This document shows, in pieces, positions 37,746 to 45,227 of a stretch of 64,000 nucleotides of DNA. The DNA is taken from positions 434,001-498,000 of the forward strand of contig OY762821.2 of assembly GCA_963666475.2 (NCBI GenBank), read 5' to 3'. Source of the stretch: JBFHIZ01 sp963666475. GTDB taxonomy: Bacteria; Bacillota; Clostridia; Lachnospirales; Lachnospiraceae. Numbering within the stretch: position 1 is the first letter of the stretch; the number at the start of each line of letters is the position of its first letter. A model generated the notes under the pieces. It had not been told where the DNA came from. It worked only from the letters and a program-made list of their open reading frames with translations, and searched no databases. A program made the translations under genes and the position numbers.

Positions 37746-38345
37746 TTGAAAGTACAAGAAAAAAAGATCAAAGTCATTACAGAACACCATAAAGGGGGAG
37801 AAGAAGTATTGTTGGATTGTTCCAAACTTGGTGACCCAATGCAGACAGGGCACAAGTTGATCCAGCATTTTGGAACAGATAAAACCGTGTGGATCTTCAT
37901 TGATAGTGATTTTACCTATGTTAAGAAAATTGCAGATGCAGAAGTCAATATGAAACAAGTGTTGAAGTGTTTAGAAGACAACCAAATTTTATTCGAAAGC
38001 AAAGAGAAAATGGTTGAAAAAGCGGATATGATTCTAGGGATTCCTATGAAAAAGAAAAAGATAAAACATTACCGAATTGCGGTAAAAGCAGCTGAAGGCG
38101 CGCTCGCACATTTGTCAGAAATTTTTGACTATACGAGTATGTTTTGTTATATTTGTGATGATAGAAAAAGTTTTGAAGAGATTTATGAGTTGCATGATCA
38201 TATTTCGGAAATGGATGAGGGGTATGTACAAAAACTTGGGAAAGATGGTTTTGTGACATTTTTGTACTTCGATAATTTTTACAGACGAATACGAATCGCA
38301 TCTAAAGGGGATGTAAAACTTGACTTTCTTTTTCACGAAGAATAG
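37746..38345 (+). CDS. Unknown 199-residue soluble protein in the chemotaxis/c-di-GMP cluster
   Basis: The TTG start has AGGAGG at a good distance. No membrane segment or signal peptide is visible. The sequence is rich in Lys, Asp and Glu, with WIFIDSDFTYVKK, a KKKKIKHYRIA stretch and a C-terminal half with aromatic/charged pairs such as YFDNFYRRIRI. I do not recognise the family. It follows a diguanylate cyclase by 28 bases and is ended by its own terminator before a soluble chemoreceptor, so it probably belongs to the signalling cluster. It may be a regulatory or adaptor protein, which is an inference from position only. Confidence 0.8.
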   Translation: MKVQEKKIKVITEHHKGGEEVLLDCSKLGDPMQTGHKLIQHFGTDKTVWIFIDSDFTYVKKIADAEVNMKQVLKCLEDNQILFESKEKMVEKADMILGIPMKKKKIKHYRIAVKAAEGALAHLSEIFDYTSMFCYICDDRKSFEEIYELHDHISEMDEGYVQKLGKDGFVTFLYFDNFYRRIRIASKGDVKLDFLFHEE

Positions 38346-38354
38346 TGTATTATT

Positions 38355-38388
38355 AAAGACAGTGGTTCCAAAGGACCATTGTCTTTTC
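38355..38388 (+). terminator. Intrinsic terminator after the unknown 199-residue gene
   Basis: AAAGACAGTGGT pairs with ACCATTGTCTTT (one G-U pair), with TCC/GGA closing the loop and T residues after. Confidence 0.8.
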
Positions 38389-38412
38389 TATTACAATTTT
38401 TTGGAGGATTGC

Positions 38413-39888
38413 ATGGATAAACTAAAAAAACTAATGAAACAACTTGAAACTGGAATTGAAAAGAATTTGTCAGAACGAATTCAACCTGATACATATGCAA
38501 AGAAAGAACAAGCTGTTGTTCAAGTGATTGCAGATTTTCAGCATGAAGTCTTAATGCAAATATTTAATATGCAGGTAGTGGAATCTCAAATTGATGAATC
38601 ATCAGAAGATATCGTAATGATTCTTGATGAGCAAAAAAAGACCGCTGATGAAATGTTTTCCTGTTCTAAAAGATTGAATGAAGTGAATGAGGCAAGCATT
38701 CAAAAGGTATCCAGATCTGCAGAGACAGCACAAAAAATTAAAGAGAGTACAAGTTCACTGAAGGAGTCTGCAAAAGTCTTAACTCATACAACTGAAATCT
38801 CAAAAGGAACGGTGGAAGATCAAATTCAAGGTATTTATGGTGTCATCTCTATGGTAGAGACGATATCAGAGTCAAGTACTTATACTTTAGAGGCAATTGA
38901 TGAACTATATGCTGGAATTCTAAAAATCTCTGAAATCCTGACATCGGTTCAAAATTTTTATAAACAGACAAAACTACTGGCTTTAAATGCATCGATAGAA
39001 TCGGCAAGAGCAGGCGAAGCTGGACGAGGATTTGCCGTTGTGGCAAACCAGATCAGTAATCTAGCTGAGAGCAGTTCTACTTCGGTTGGAGAAATTGTAA
39101 ATATTATGTCTTCAATAGACGAAAGTATAGGAAAAGCAAAATCAAAATCCATAGAAGAGAATGAAAAAGTAAAAGAAACGGTCCAAAAAGCAGAACAGAT
39201 CAATGCAGGTCTTGTTCAGATAACAGATTCGTTCAATGAGATTGAAAAAAGTCTATATACAATGAATCAAGATTTGGATGTAAATATTGGGCTTACTTTA
39301 GAAATTAATCAAGATTTGGTAGAAACCAAAGAGGCTTATGCTAATGTAAGTGAAGAAGTAGAAGAAATTAATGCATTTACAGTATTACAGCATAAGCAGA
39401 CTAAGAAAATGAAAGAAATTGAAGATTTGCTTGGCGATTTGTCAAAGAGCCTTCATTTGATTACGGATCGTTATGAACTTCAGATGTTAGAAGAAATCAA
39501 ACAATCGATTGAAGAAAGAAAGCATCACTATATTGAGGAAGCTCGTGAAATAATTACAGATGATTTGATTCGTGAAATTGTTCATGGAGAGGAATCGGTT
39601 TATAATCAAAAAGTTTTAGAGGAATTTATTCACTCCAAAGACTATGTTGAAGCAATATGGACGAATCGACAGGATGGATCCTTTGTATATTCGTTTCCAC
39701 CAGCGGGAATCAAAAATGCTTCGATCCGTGAGTGGTTCAAAGAAGCTGTAAATGGACAACCATTTGTGTCAGATATCTATATTTCAGGCATTTCAAAATC
39801 ACCATGTATCACGGTCAGTATACCATTATTACAAGGACAAGTTGTGACTGGAGTATTAGGAATGGACATCAGACTTGCAATTTCATAA
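38413..39888 (+). CDS. Soluble chemoreceptor-like protein with C-terminal Cache-like domain
   Basis: A 491-residue MCP without any hydrophobic membrane segment. Residues 1-100 are helical; the signalling hairpin is at about 180-225 ([32 protein letters not shown]). After a long coiled coil comes a C-terminal domain of about 130 residues that looks like a Cache/PDC sensor: YVEAIWTNRQDGSFVYSFP, REWFKEAVNGQPFVSDIY, VSIPLLQGQVVTGVLGMDI. Cache domains are normally outside the cell, so here one would sense a cytoplasmic ligand. ATG 38413 follows GGAGG; the open frame upstream contains the previous terminator. A strong terminator closes it. Confidence 0.85.
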   Translation: MDKLKKLMKQLETGIEKNLSERIQPDTYAKKEQAVVQVIADFQHEVLMQIFNMQVVESQIDESSEDIVMILDEQKKTADEMFSCSKRLNEVNEASIQKVSRSAETAQKIKESTSSLKESAKVLTHTTEISKGTVEDQIQGIYGVISMVETISESSTYTLEAIDELYAGILKISEILTSVQNFYKQTKLLALNASIESARAGEAGRGFAVVANQISNLAESSSTSVGEIVNIMSSIDESIGKAKSKSIEENEKVKETVQKAEQINAGLVQITDSFNEIEKSLYTMNQDLDVNIGLTLEINQDLVETKEAYANVSEEVEEINAFTVLQHKQTKKMKEIEDLLGDLSKSLHLITDRYELQMLEEIKQSIEERKHHYIEEAREIITDDLIREIVHGEESVYNQKVLEEFIHSKDYVEAIWTNRQDGSFVYSFPPAGIKNASIREWFKEAVNGQPFVSDIYISGISKSPCITVSIPLLQGQVVTGVLGMDIRLAIS

Positions 39889-39890
39889 AA

Positions 39891-39925
39891 AAAACGTGGC
39901 GAAAGTATTCTTTCGCCACGTTTTT
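39891..39925 (+). terminator. Strong intrinsic terminator after the soluble chemoreceptor
   Basis: AAACGTGGCGAAAG and CTTTCGCCACGTTT form a perfect 14-bp stem with a TATT loop and a T-run. Confidence 0.92.
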
Positions 39926-39927
39926 AT

Positions 39928-39956
39928 TTGTCTAAGACACATTTATCAAGTATAAT
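39928..39956 (+). promoter_or_regulatory. Sigma-A promoter of the 7TM sensor/NarL signalling unit
   Basis: TTGTCT at 39928-39933, a 17-base spacer and a perfect TATAAT at 39951-39956, 34 bases before the ATG. Confidence 0.7.
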
Positions 39957-39989
39957 GAGTATATTCTTTTCAGTATTGTGGGGACAAAA

Positions 39990-41294
39990 ATGGGAGACGG
40001 TAGGTATTATACTTTATATCAGTTTTTCGGAGTCATGATTTTAGTAATCATTTCAATGATTGTAATGGTGAGCATTGTCATAGAATATTTTCGAAAAACA
40101 GAAAAATATCAAGAACGACAATTACTTTATATGCAAATCATGCTGGAGAGTATGATCATTATGAAAATTGTCGAGTTTGTAATTCCAAATATTCACATCG
40201 CATATTACCTTCGTTTATCGGTATCTATGCTTCTTTTTGTATGTCTTTTAAGTTGCATGAGATATTTGAACGAATCTATTTTTCATATCATAGAATTTCA
40301 AAACAAATACCTGTGGGGAGTTGTGATTGCTTTTATGGCGTTTGCATCCTTTTATGCTGGAGGAAGATACGTCATTTCTTCCTATCACTTTTTCGATATA
40401 CAGTATAGTATTCCATATGTATGGGCATGGGCACTTGTTTCGATCTATATTTTTATTTATCTATTCATCATTTTTGTTACCAAAAAACCACTTCATGTAT
40501 CATATTCCAACCATTTTTCTGCATTTATTATGTTTGTATTCATTTGGATTCCGATGACGCAGTATGTAGTAAATATTGTGATGCGCTCCAAGTATATGGA
40601 TTATGCTGAGATCTTCGCGTTTGCCATGCTGACCATTGCATTTCATATTATTATATATAGTCAGTCACCATCGGGAGTAACGCTTGCAACATTTAATCGA
40701 ATAGGTGAGCTGATTAAAGATTATGTCATTGTCATGGATCGTTCTGGAAGAATTATATATAAGAATAATCGGGTGATGCAGTCACATTTGTTTGCGGAAA
40801 AGGATATTATTGATTTAGAGGCAATCGAAAATATTTATGCGGTCAGTACCTTGCAATTGTTTAATCAGACCGGGCAAGAATATATCAAAGCAGAGTGCGA
40901 GAAAGGGAGATGCTTTTTCACACAAAGATTAGATGAAATTTATGATCAAAATAAGGTCATAGGCTATATGTTAACAATTGTTGATATTTCAGAACTCGTA
41001 GAATTGCAAGAACTTCTGGAAAGTATAAAAGAAAAAGAAAAACTGGCAAACAAACGGTTGAAGAGTCAAGCGGAGGTTGTATATAATCTTGAAAGACAAA
41101 AAGAGATCATCCTTCTCTTAGACCAGATATTGGAATCTCGTGAATCAGATATGCTTGCATTGATTCATAAGATTGATGAATTGATCTCAAAAAAATTACG
41201 GGATGATTATGTAATAGAAAATTTAAATCAAATTATTGTATTTAATCAAAACGTGTTGGCGGAAGTACGAAAAACAGTATCCGAATATCGGTAA
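39990..41294 (+). CDS. 7TM sensor protein with PAS-like domain but no kinase domain
   Basis: A 434-residue protein with seven predicted membrane helices (about 10-225), a PAS-like segment (DYVIVMDRSGRIIYKNNRVM to TIVDISEL, about 245-335) and a long C-terminal helical region of about 100 residues with no phosphoacceptor histidine motif and no ATP-binding boxes. The histidine kinase two genes downstream has the same 7TM-PAS front end. I infer a signalling accessory, for example a co-sensor for that kinase. ATG 39990 follows GGGGA; GTG 39978 is another possible start. It sits directly behind its own promoter. Confidence 0.8.
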   Translation: MGDGRYYTLYQFFGVMILVIISMIVMVSIVIEYFRKTEKYQERQLLYMQIMLESMIIMKIVEFVIPNIHIAYYLRLSVSMLLFVCLLSCMRYLNESIFHIIEFQNKYLWGVVIAFMAFASFYAGGRYVISSYHFFDIQYSIPYVWAWALVSIYIFIYLFIIFVTKKPLHVSYSNHFSAFIMFVFIWIPMTQYVVNIVMRSKYMDYAEIFAFAMLTIAFHIIIYSQSPSGVTLATFNRIGELIKDYVIVMDRSGRIIYKNNRVMQSHLFAEKDIIDLEAIENIYAVSTLQLFNQTGQEYIKAECEKGRCFFTQRLDEIYDQNKVIGYMLTIVDISELVELQELLESIKEKEKLANKRLKSQAEVVYNLERQKEIILLLDQILESRESDMLALIHKIDELISKKLRDDYVIENLNQIIVFNQNVLAEVRKTVSEYR

Positions 41295-41309
41295 ACGGGA
41301 GGAAAAAAC

Positions 41310-41945
41310 ATGATAAAGGTATTACTAGCAGATGATCAGGTCTTATTGCGTGAGTCCATTGGATACATATTGTCAACGGATTCTGAAATAGAGATTGTCG
41401 GAATGGTCGGAAATGGTACGGATGCGGTTGAAAAGTGCATCGCATTAAGACCAGACATTGTCTTAATGGATATTGAAATGCCAGAATTAGACGGCGTACT
41501 TGCCGCAAAGAACATTAAAGAACAATGTCCAAATATTAAGATTATTATTTTGACTACCTTCGAAAGACCGGACAATATTATGGCAGCTTTTGCTGTAAAT
41601 GTTGATGGATATATTGTAAAAGACATCAATCATGAAAATTTGATTTTGACGGTAAAGACAGTATATGCAGGGCTGACGGTAATACATGATAGTGTTAAGA
41701 AAATTATGACAGAACGATTTGGGAATCTCCTGGAATATAAAAATAATTATGAAGAAAAATTATCAAAAAAGGAAATTGAAATTATTCGGAGAATAGCAAG
41801 AGGATGCTCAAATAAAGAAATTGCAACGGAGTTGAATTACTCAGAAGGAACAATCAAGAACAACGTCAGCAAAATCCTAGAGAAATTGGAGATGTCTGAC
41901 CGAATTCAAATTGCAATATTTGCTATGGAAAATGGAATTGCTTAG
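41310..41945 (+). CDS. NarL/LuxR-family response regulator
   Basis: A 211-residue regulator: receiver domain with ADDQ acidic pocket, phosphoacceptor Asp54 in VLMDIEMPELDG, Thr in LTTFERPD and Lys in IVKDINHENL; C-terminal LuxR-type helix-turn-helix LSKKEIEIIRRIARGCSNKE with SEGTIKNNVSKILEKL. GGGAGG precedes the ATG. It sits between the kinase-less sensor and a HisKA_3-type kinase, its likely phosphodonor. Confidence 0.93.
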   Translation: MIKVLLADDQVLLRESIGYILSTDSEIEIVGMVGNGTDAVEKCIALRPDIVLMDIEMPELDGVLAAKNIKEQCPNIKIIILTTFERPDNIMAAFAVNVDGYIVKDINHENLILTVKTVYAGLTVIHDSVKKIMTERFGNLLEYKNNYEEKLSKKEIEIIRRIARGCSNKEIATELNYSEGTIKNNVSKILEKLEMSDRIQIAIFAMENGIA

Positions 41946-41952
41946 GTGACTG

Positions 41953-43611
41953 ATGGACAATAGTATGCAAATATCAATTAGTACAATTACATTATGGAAT
42001 TATCTCGCTCTAATTGTTAATGTTCTTGCTTTTGCAATTTTGCTCGTAAAAGCCAATAAAACAATTCCACTTCGAGCATTTTTTCGAGTGCAATTGACAA
42101 TGATTATTTGGTTGCTTGGTAAAATATTGAAAACAGTATCTCCAGGGGTCGATCTTCGTTGGTTCTTTATTGTTTTTTATTATTTTGGAATTGTTTTTCT
42201 TGGTGCAACTTTTTTGGATTTCGGATATGCCTACAATAAGAGAAGATGGATGCCAGTAGTGCCAAGAATTGCAATTTATCTCATTACAACTATAGATTTT
42301 ATTGTTGTTGCAACAAATCCGTATCACTATCTTTTTTATTCTAGGTATGATTTTGATGGAGATGAATTTGGACCTCTTTTTTATGTTCATTTAGTTATGA
42401 ATTATCTCTTTGTATTGATTGGAATGGTCTATTGTGTTAAGCGTTTTCGTATGCAAACAAAAGAGAATGCAATGAAGAGTCGACCGGGAATCGGGTTTGC
42501 AATCATTGCTCCATTGATATTCAATTTAATTTATATCTCGCGTACACTCGAGGCATTATTTGATTACCTGCATATTCAGGTATTTGATATTACACCAATT
42601 ATTTACACATGGTCTATTCTTGTGTTTGTGTATGCTACGTTTCGATTTTCTTTTTTTGCAGTCACACCACTTATGAAAAATGAAATTATGAAAAAATTAC
42701 ATACGCCGTTAGTCATTACCGATGAAAAATTTCAGGTCTTATACGCAAATCGCAGATTTATGAACGAGTTCAAGAATCCCAAAAATGCAATTTTGCAATT
42801 TTTGAGAGCTGGTCAAGATGTAATGGAATATCAAAACAGGTACTATATTTGTTCGTTGGACGAGGTAAAGAACAGCGGGTATGCAAAATATATTTTTACA
42901 GTAAATGATGTGACTTCTTATCAACATACCAATGATTTGATGGTTTCTGAGAATAAAAAATTGGAGGAAGCCAATCTGCAGTTAGAAGAACAAATTCATC
43001 TGTTAAAAGAGACCTCTCATATCGGTGCGAGAAATTATGTAGCAAGAGAACTGCATGATATCATTGGGCATTCTTTGGTTGTGTCAATGAAGTTGGTGGA
43101 AATTTGCCGAATATCTTTAGAAAATAATCAAGAAAAAGCATTGCAGAGTTTGGAAAGTGCGAAAGAGGTGTTGATCACCGGACTTTTGGATATTAAGGCA
43201 ATCAGGGAAAACAAAGGAGGGGCTTTGTTTAATTCAGATGCTTTGAAACGAGAGATTGAGAGTATGCTGTGTACCGTAGATCATAGCGGTATGCATACCA
43301 ATTTTTTTGTACGCGGGAAAAGCAATCAGATGAATGAGAAAACGTTCAATGTGTTGAAGAAAGTATCCATGGAATTTGTAACCAATACATTGAAGCACGC
43401 AGATGCATCAAAACTTTTGCTATCGCTTGTGTTTGATGAAGAACAAATCGAACTTTACTATATGGACAACGGAAGAGGTACCGATTTGTTAAAGAAAGGA
43501 AATGGGTTAAATGGAATTGAAGCAAGACTGAAGCCCATTCATGGAGAAGTAAATTATATGACGAGCGTAGGTAATGGCTTTTCAGCTCGAATAAAAATAC
43601 GTGTGATTTAA
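41953..43611 (+). CDS. 7TM sensor histidine kinase (HisKA_3 type)
   Basis: A 552-residue kinase: N-terminal 7TM module of the HisKA_7TM kind (about 10-235, with DFGYAYNKRRW and IVVATNPYHYLF), a PAS-like linker (LVITDEKFQVLYANRRFM), a short coiled coil, a DHp domain with phosphoacceptor His in ARELHDIIGHSLVVS near residue 368 and an ATPase part with VTNTLKHADAS and DNGRGTD...GNGLNGIEARL. This type normally pairs with NarL regulators such as the gene seven bases upstream. The terminator at 43611 ends the unit. Confidence 0.92.
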   Translation: MDNSMQISISTITLWNYLALIVNVLAFAILLVKANKTIPLRAFFRVQLTMIIWLLGKILKTVSPGVDLRWFFIVFYYFGIVFLGATFLDFGYAYNKRRWMPVVPRIAIYLITTIDFIVVATNPYHYLFYSRYDFDGDEFGPLFYVHLVMNYLFVLIGMVYCVKRFRMQTKENAMKSRPGIGFAIIAPLIFNLIYISRTLEALFDYLHIQVFDITPIIYTWSILVFVYATFRFSFFAVTPLMKNEIMKKLHTPLVITDEKFQVLYANRRFMNEFKNPKNAILQFLRAGQDVMEYQNRYYICSLDEVKNSGYAKYIFTVNDVTSYQHTNDLMVSENKKLEEANLQLEEQIHLLKETSHIGARNYVARELHDIIGHSLVVSMKLVEICRISLENNQEKALQSLESAKEVLITGLLDIKAIRENKGGALFNSDALKREIESMLCTVDHSGMHTNFFVRGKSNQMNEKTFNVLKKVSMEFVTNTLKHADASKLLLSLVFDEEQIELYYMDNGRGTDLLKKGNGLNGIEARLKPIHGEVNYMTSVGNGFSARIKIRVI

Positions 43612-43640
43612 AAGGGACTTTATAAAAGTTCCTTTTTTTT
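43611..43640 (+). terminator. Intrinsic terminator after the NarL-type kinase
   Basis: AAAGGGACTTT pairs with AAAGTTCCTTT (one G-U pair) followed by eight T; the stem begins at the stop codon's last base. Confidence 0.85.
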
Positions 43641-43676
43641 ATGACGAAAGTAATGTGTGCTCATGACTGTAAGATG

Positions 43677-43705
43677 TTTTATGATATTTCTTCTTTTAGT
43701 ATAAT
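43677..43705 (+). promoter_or_regulatory. Possible promoter of the 300-residue lipoprotein gene
   Basis: Perfect TATAAT at 43700-43705, 36 bases before the ATG; the -35 hexamer TTTTAT is weak. Confidence 0.45.
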
Positions 43706-43741
43706 AGACAAGTAGATTTATGCATATGATGGGAGGAAATT

Positions 43742-44644
43742 ATGAGAAAAAGTATGAAAAAGAAACTAGGGTTATTTTTATTTAGTATGATTTTTGTGTT
43801 TGCATTTACAGCTTGTGGAAATACAGAGAGTCAAGAAGGAAATTCAAACGAGAAAATGGATTCAAAGAATAATATCGAGACTTCTATGAACAATAAGGAA
43901 GAGGAGTCAGAAGAAACCACAGATATTACGTTGGATGCAAGTTTGTCTGGATTGGATTTATTAAAATCAATAACTTCGTCAAGACCAAAGAGCATGATTA
44001 TGGAAAGTACCATGGATGCAGGTGGAATGACTACAAAGACAATTACTTATTATAATGGAGATGATGTGAGAACTGAATCTGAAATGGAAGGGTATGATAC
44101 AACCGTTTCTTTATATTTTCCAGCACAGGAGACCGTATATACTTACGTACTAAATAGTACAGAAGGAACAAAGATTACTGGTCTAAGTATGGAAGATGCA
44201 TCAGGGGTTGTTCCTTCAGATAATATGGAACTATTTGCCGCGATTAATGAAGAAGCTTCTCCAGATTTGACAGCAAGGGTAGAAACCCTGAATGGAGAAG
44301 AGGTTATCTATATTGAGTCTTCGGAAGTGGACGAAGAAATGGGAGATGCTGAAATTCACATGTGGTATTCCGCAAAGTACGCAACTGTGTTGAAGTATGA
44401 ACTATATATGAATGGTGGGCTATATATGACTTACCAAGTGACATCCATTGATAAAAATGTAAATATTGATAAGGATTTATTTGTACCTCCTGCAGACGTA
44501 ACATTTGCAGAAGTTGATTATGGAGCAATGTTTGGTGGAGATATGGATTATTTAGACATGGATGAAGAAGATGTAATGGATATGAGTACGGAAGATTTAA
44601 TGAACATGATGGAAGATTTGGGCGGCGCACTTGGAGGAAATTAA
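43742..44644 (+). CDS. Acidic lipoprotein of unknown function
   Basis: A 300-residue lipoprotein: signal peptide with lipobox FTAC, then a Ser/Glu/Asn-rich linker (residues 25-65) and a domain at about 70-250 with alternating beta-strand pattern (SMIMESTMDAGG, KTITYYNGDDVRTES, EVIYIESSEVDEEM, HMWYSAKYATVLKYE). This resembles the LolA/LppX-like half-barrel of lipid-carrier-like lipoproteins, but I would not press the assignment. The C-terminus is very acidic and Met-rich. GGGAGG precedes the ATG. It appears to be a single unit. Confidence 0.8.
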   Translation: MRKSMKKKLGLFLFSMIFVFAFTACGNTESQEGNSNEKMDSKNNIETSMNNKEEESEETTDITLDASLSGLDLLKSITSSRPKSMIMESTMDAGGMTTKTITYYNGDDVRTESEMEGYDTTVSLYFPAQETVYTYVLNSTEGTKITGLSMEDASGVVPSDNMELFAAINEEASPDLTARVETLNGEEVIYIESSEVDEEMGDAEIHMWYSAKYATVLKYELYMNGGLYMTYQVTSIDKNVNIDKDLFVPPADVTFAEVDYGAMFGGDMDYLDMDEEDVMDMSTEDLMNMMEDLGGALGGN

Positions 44645-44663
44645 TAATTTACTATGATTTTTC

Positions 44664-44692
44664 TTGATGGAACATTAGCTATCAGTTATAAT
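44664..44692 (+). promoter_or_regulatory. Sigma-A promoter of the small membrane protein gene
   Basis: TTGATG at 44664-44669, a 17-base spacer and perfect TATAAT at 44687-44692, about 30 bases before the start. Confidence 0.7.
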
Positions 44693-44721
44693 TTTACTAT
44701 CAAATGAAAAGGAGAAACGGC

Positions 44722-45015
44722 ATGGATAGTAAAACAACTGGTATTGTATCATATTTAACCATCATAGGATGGATTGTTGCTGTTGCAGCAGGAGATCAAT
44801 CTCCATATTCTAAGTTTCATATCAACCAATCACTTGTATTGTTGATTGGGCTCTTTATTACTTATTTTGTTACATGGATTCCCTTTTTTGGTGGAATATT
44901 GGCATGGGGACTTCGCGTATTTCTTTTTGTTCTTTGGATTATTGCTTTTATTGGGGCATGTCAGGGTCAGGAAAAAGAAGCACCACTCATTGGTTCCATT
45001 AAGATTATGAAATAA
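44722..45015 (+). CDS. Small membrane protein, DUF4870/Tic20-like
   Basis: A 97-residue protein with three hydrophobic helices and the pattern GIVSYLTIIGWIVAVAAGD, KFHINQSLVLLI and a GACQGQEKEAPLIGSI end, typical of the DUF4870-like group of unknown function. Start is ATG 44722 with AAGGAG before it; ATG 44704 lies upstream of the binding site. It is ended by a good terminator and precedes the clpB heat-shock promoter. Confidence 0.75.
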   Translation: MDSKTTGIVSYLTIIGWIVAVAAGDQSPYSKFHINQSLVLLIGLFITYFVTWIPFFGGILAWGLRVFLFVLWIIAFIGACQGQEKEAPLIGSIKIMK

Positions 45016-45042
45016 GTTTTTTGCAAAAATGAATAGGATGAG

Positions 45043-45074
45043 AAAACAGATGGATTTTTCCATCTGTTTTTTTT
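45043..45074 (+). terminator. Intrinsic terminator before clpB
   Basis: AAAACAGATGGA pairs perfectly with TCCATCTGTTTT around a TTTT loop, with more T after. Confidence 0.9.
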
Positions 45075-45124
45075 GAAAGAAATTATGAAGATTATTAAAT
45101 ATAAATAAATTATGGGTGCAGTAT

Positions 45125-45152
45125 TTGACAAAACTAAAAAGTGTAGTATTCT
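45125..45152 (+). promoter_or_regulatory. Sigma-A promoter of clpB
   Basis: Perfect TTGACA at 45125-45130 and TATTCT at 45147-45152 with a 16-base spacer, directly upstream of the CIRCE operator. Confidence 0.65.
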
Positions 45153-45164
45153 ATAACTATAAGA

Positions 45165-45191
45165 CTGGCACTCGATTAATAAGAGTGCTAA
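45165..45191 (+). promoter_or_regulatory. CIRCE operator (HrcA binding site)
   Basis: CTGGCACTC, nine bases, GAGTGCTAA. This matches the CIRCE consensus TTAGCACTC-N9-GAGTGCTAA except two bases in the left arm. It lies in the transcribed leader between promoter and clpB, the classical place for HrcA repression. Confidence 0.88.
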
Positions 45192-45227
45192 CAAATGATT
45201 TTTACTGATATTGTTAGGAGGAATATT

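Noticed and set aside
38320..38412. An N-terminal extension of the soluble chemoreceptor.
   Set aside because: It would overlap the previous gene and include its terminator; ATG 38413 has a clear GGAGG.
40327..40609. Additional membrane protein frames inside the 7TM sensor gene.
   Set aside because: They are out-of-frame shadows of hydrophobic coding sequence without ribosome sites.
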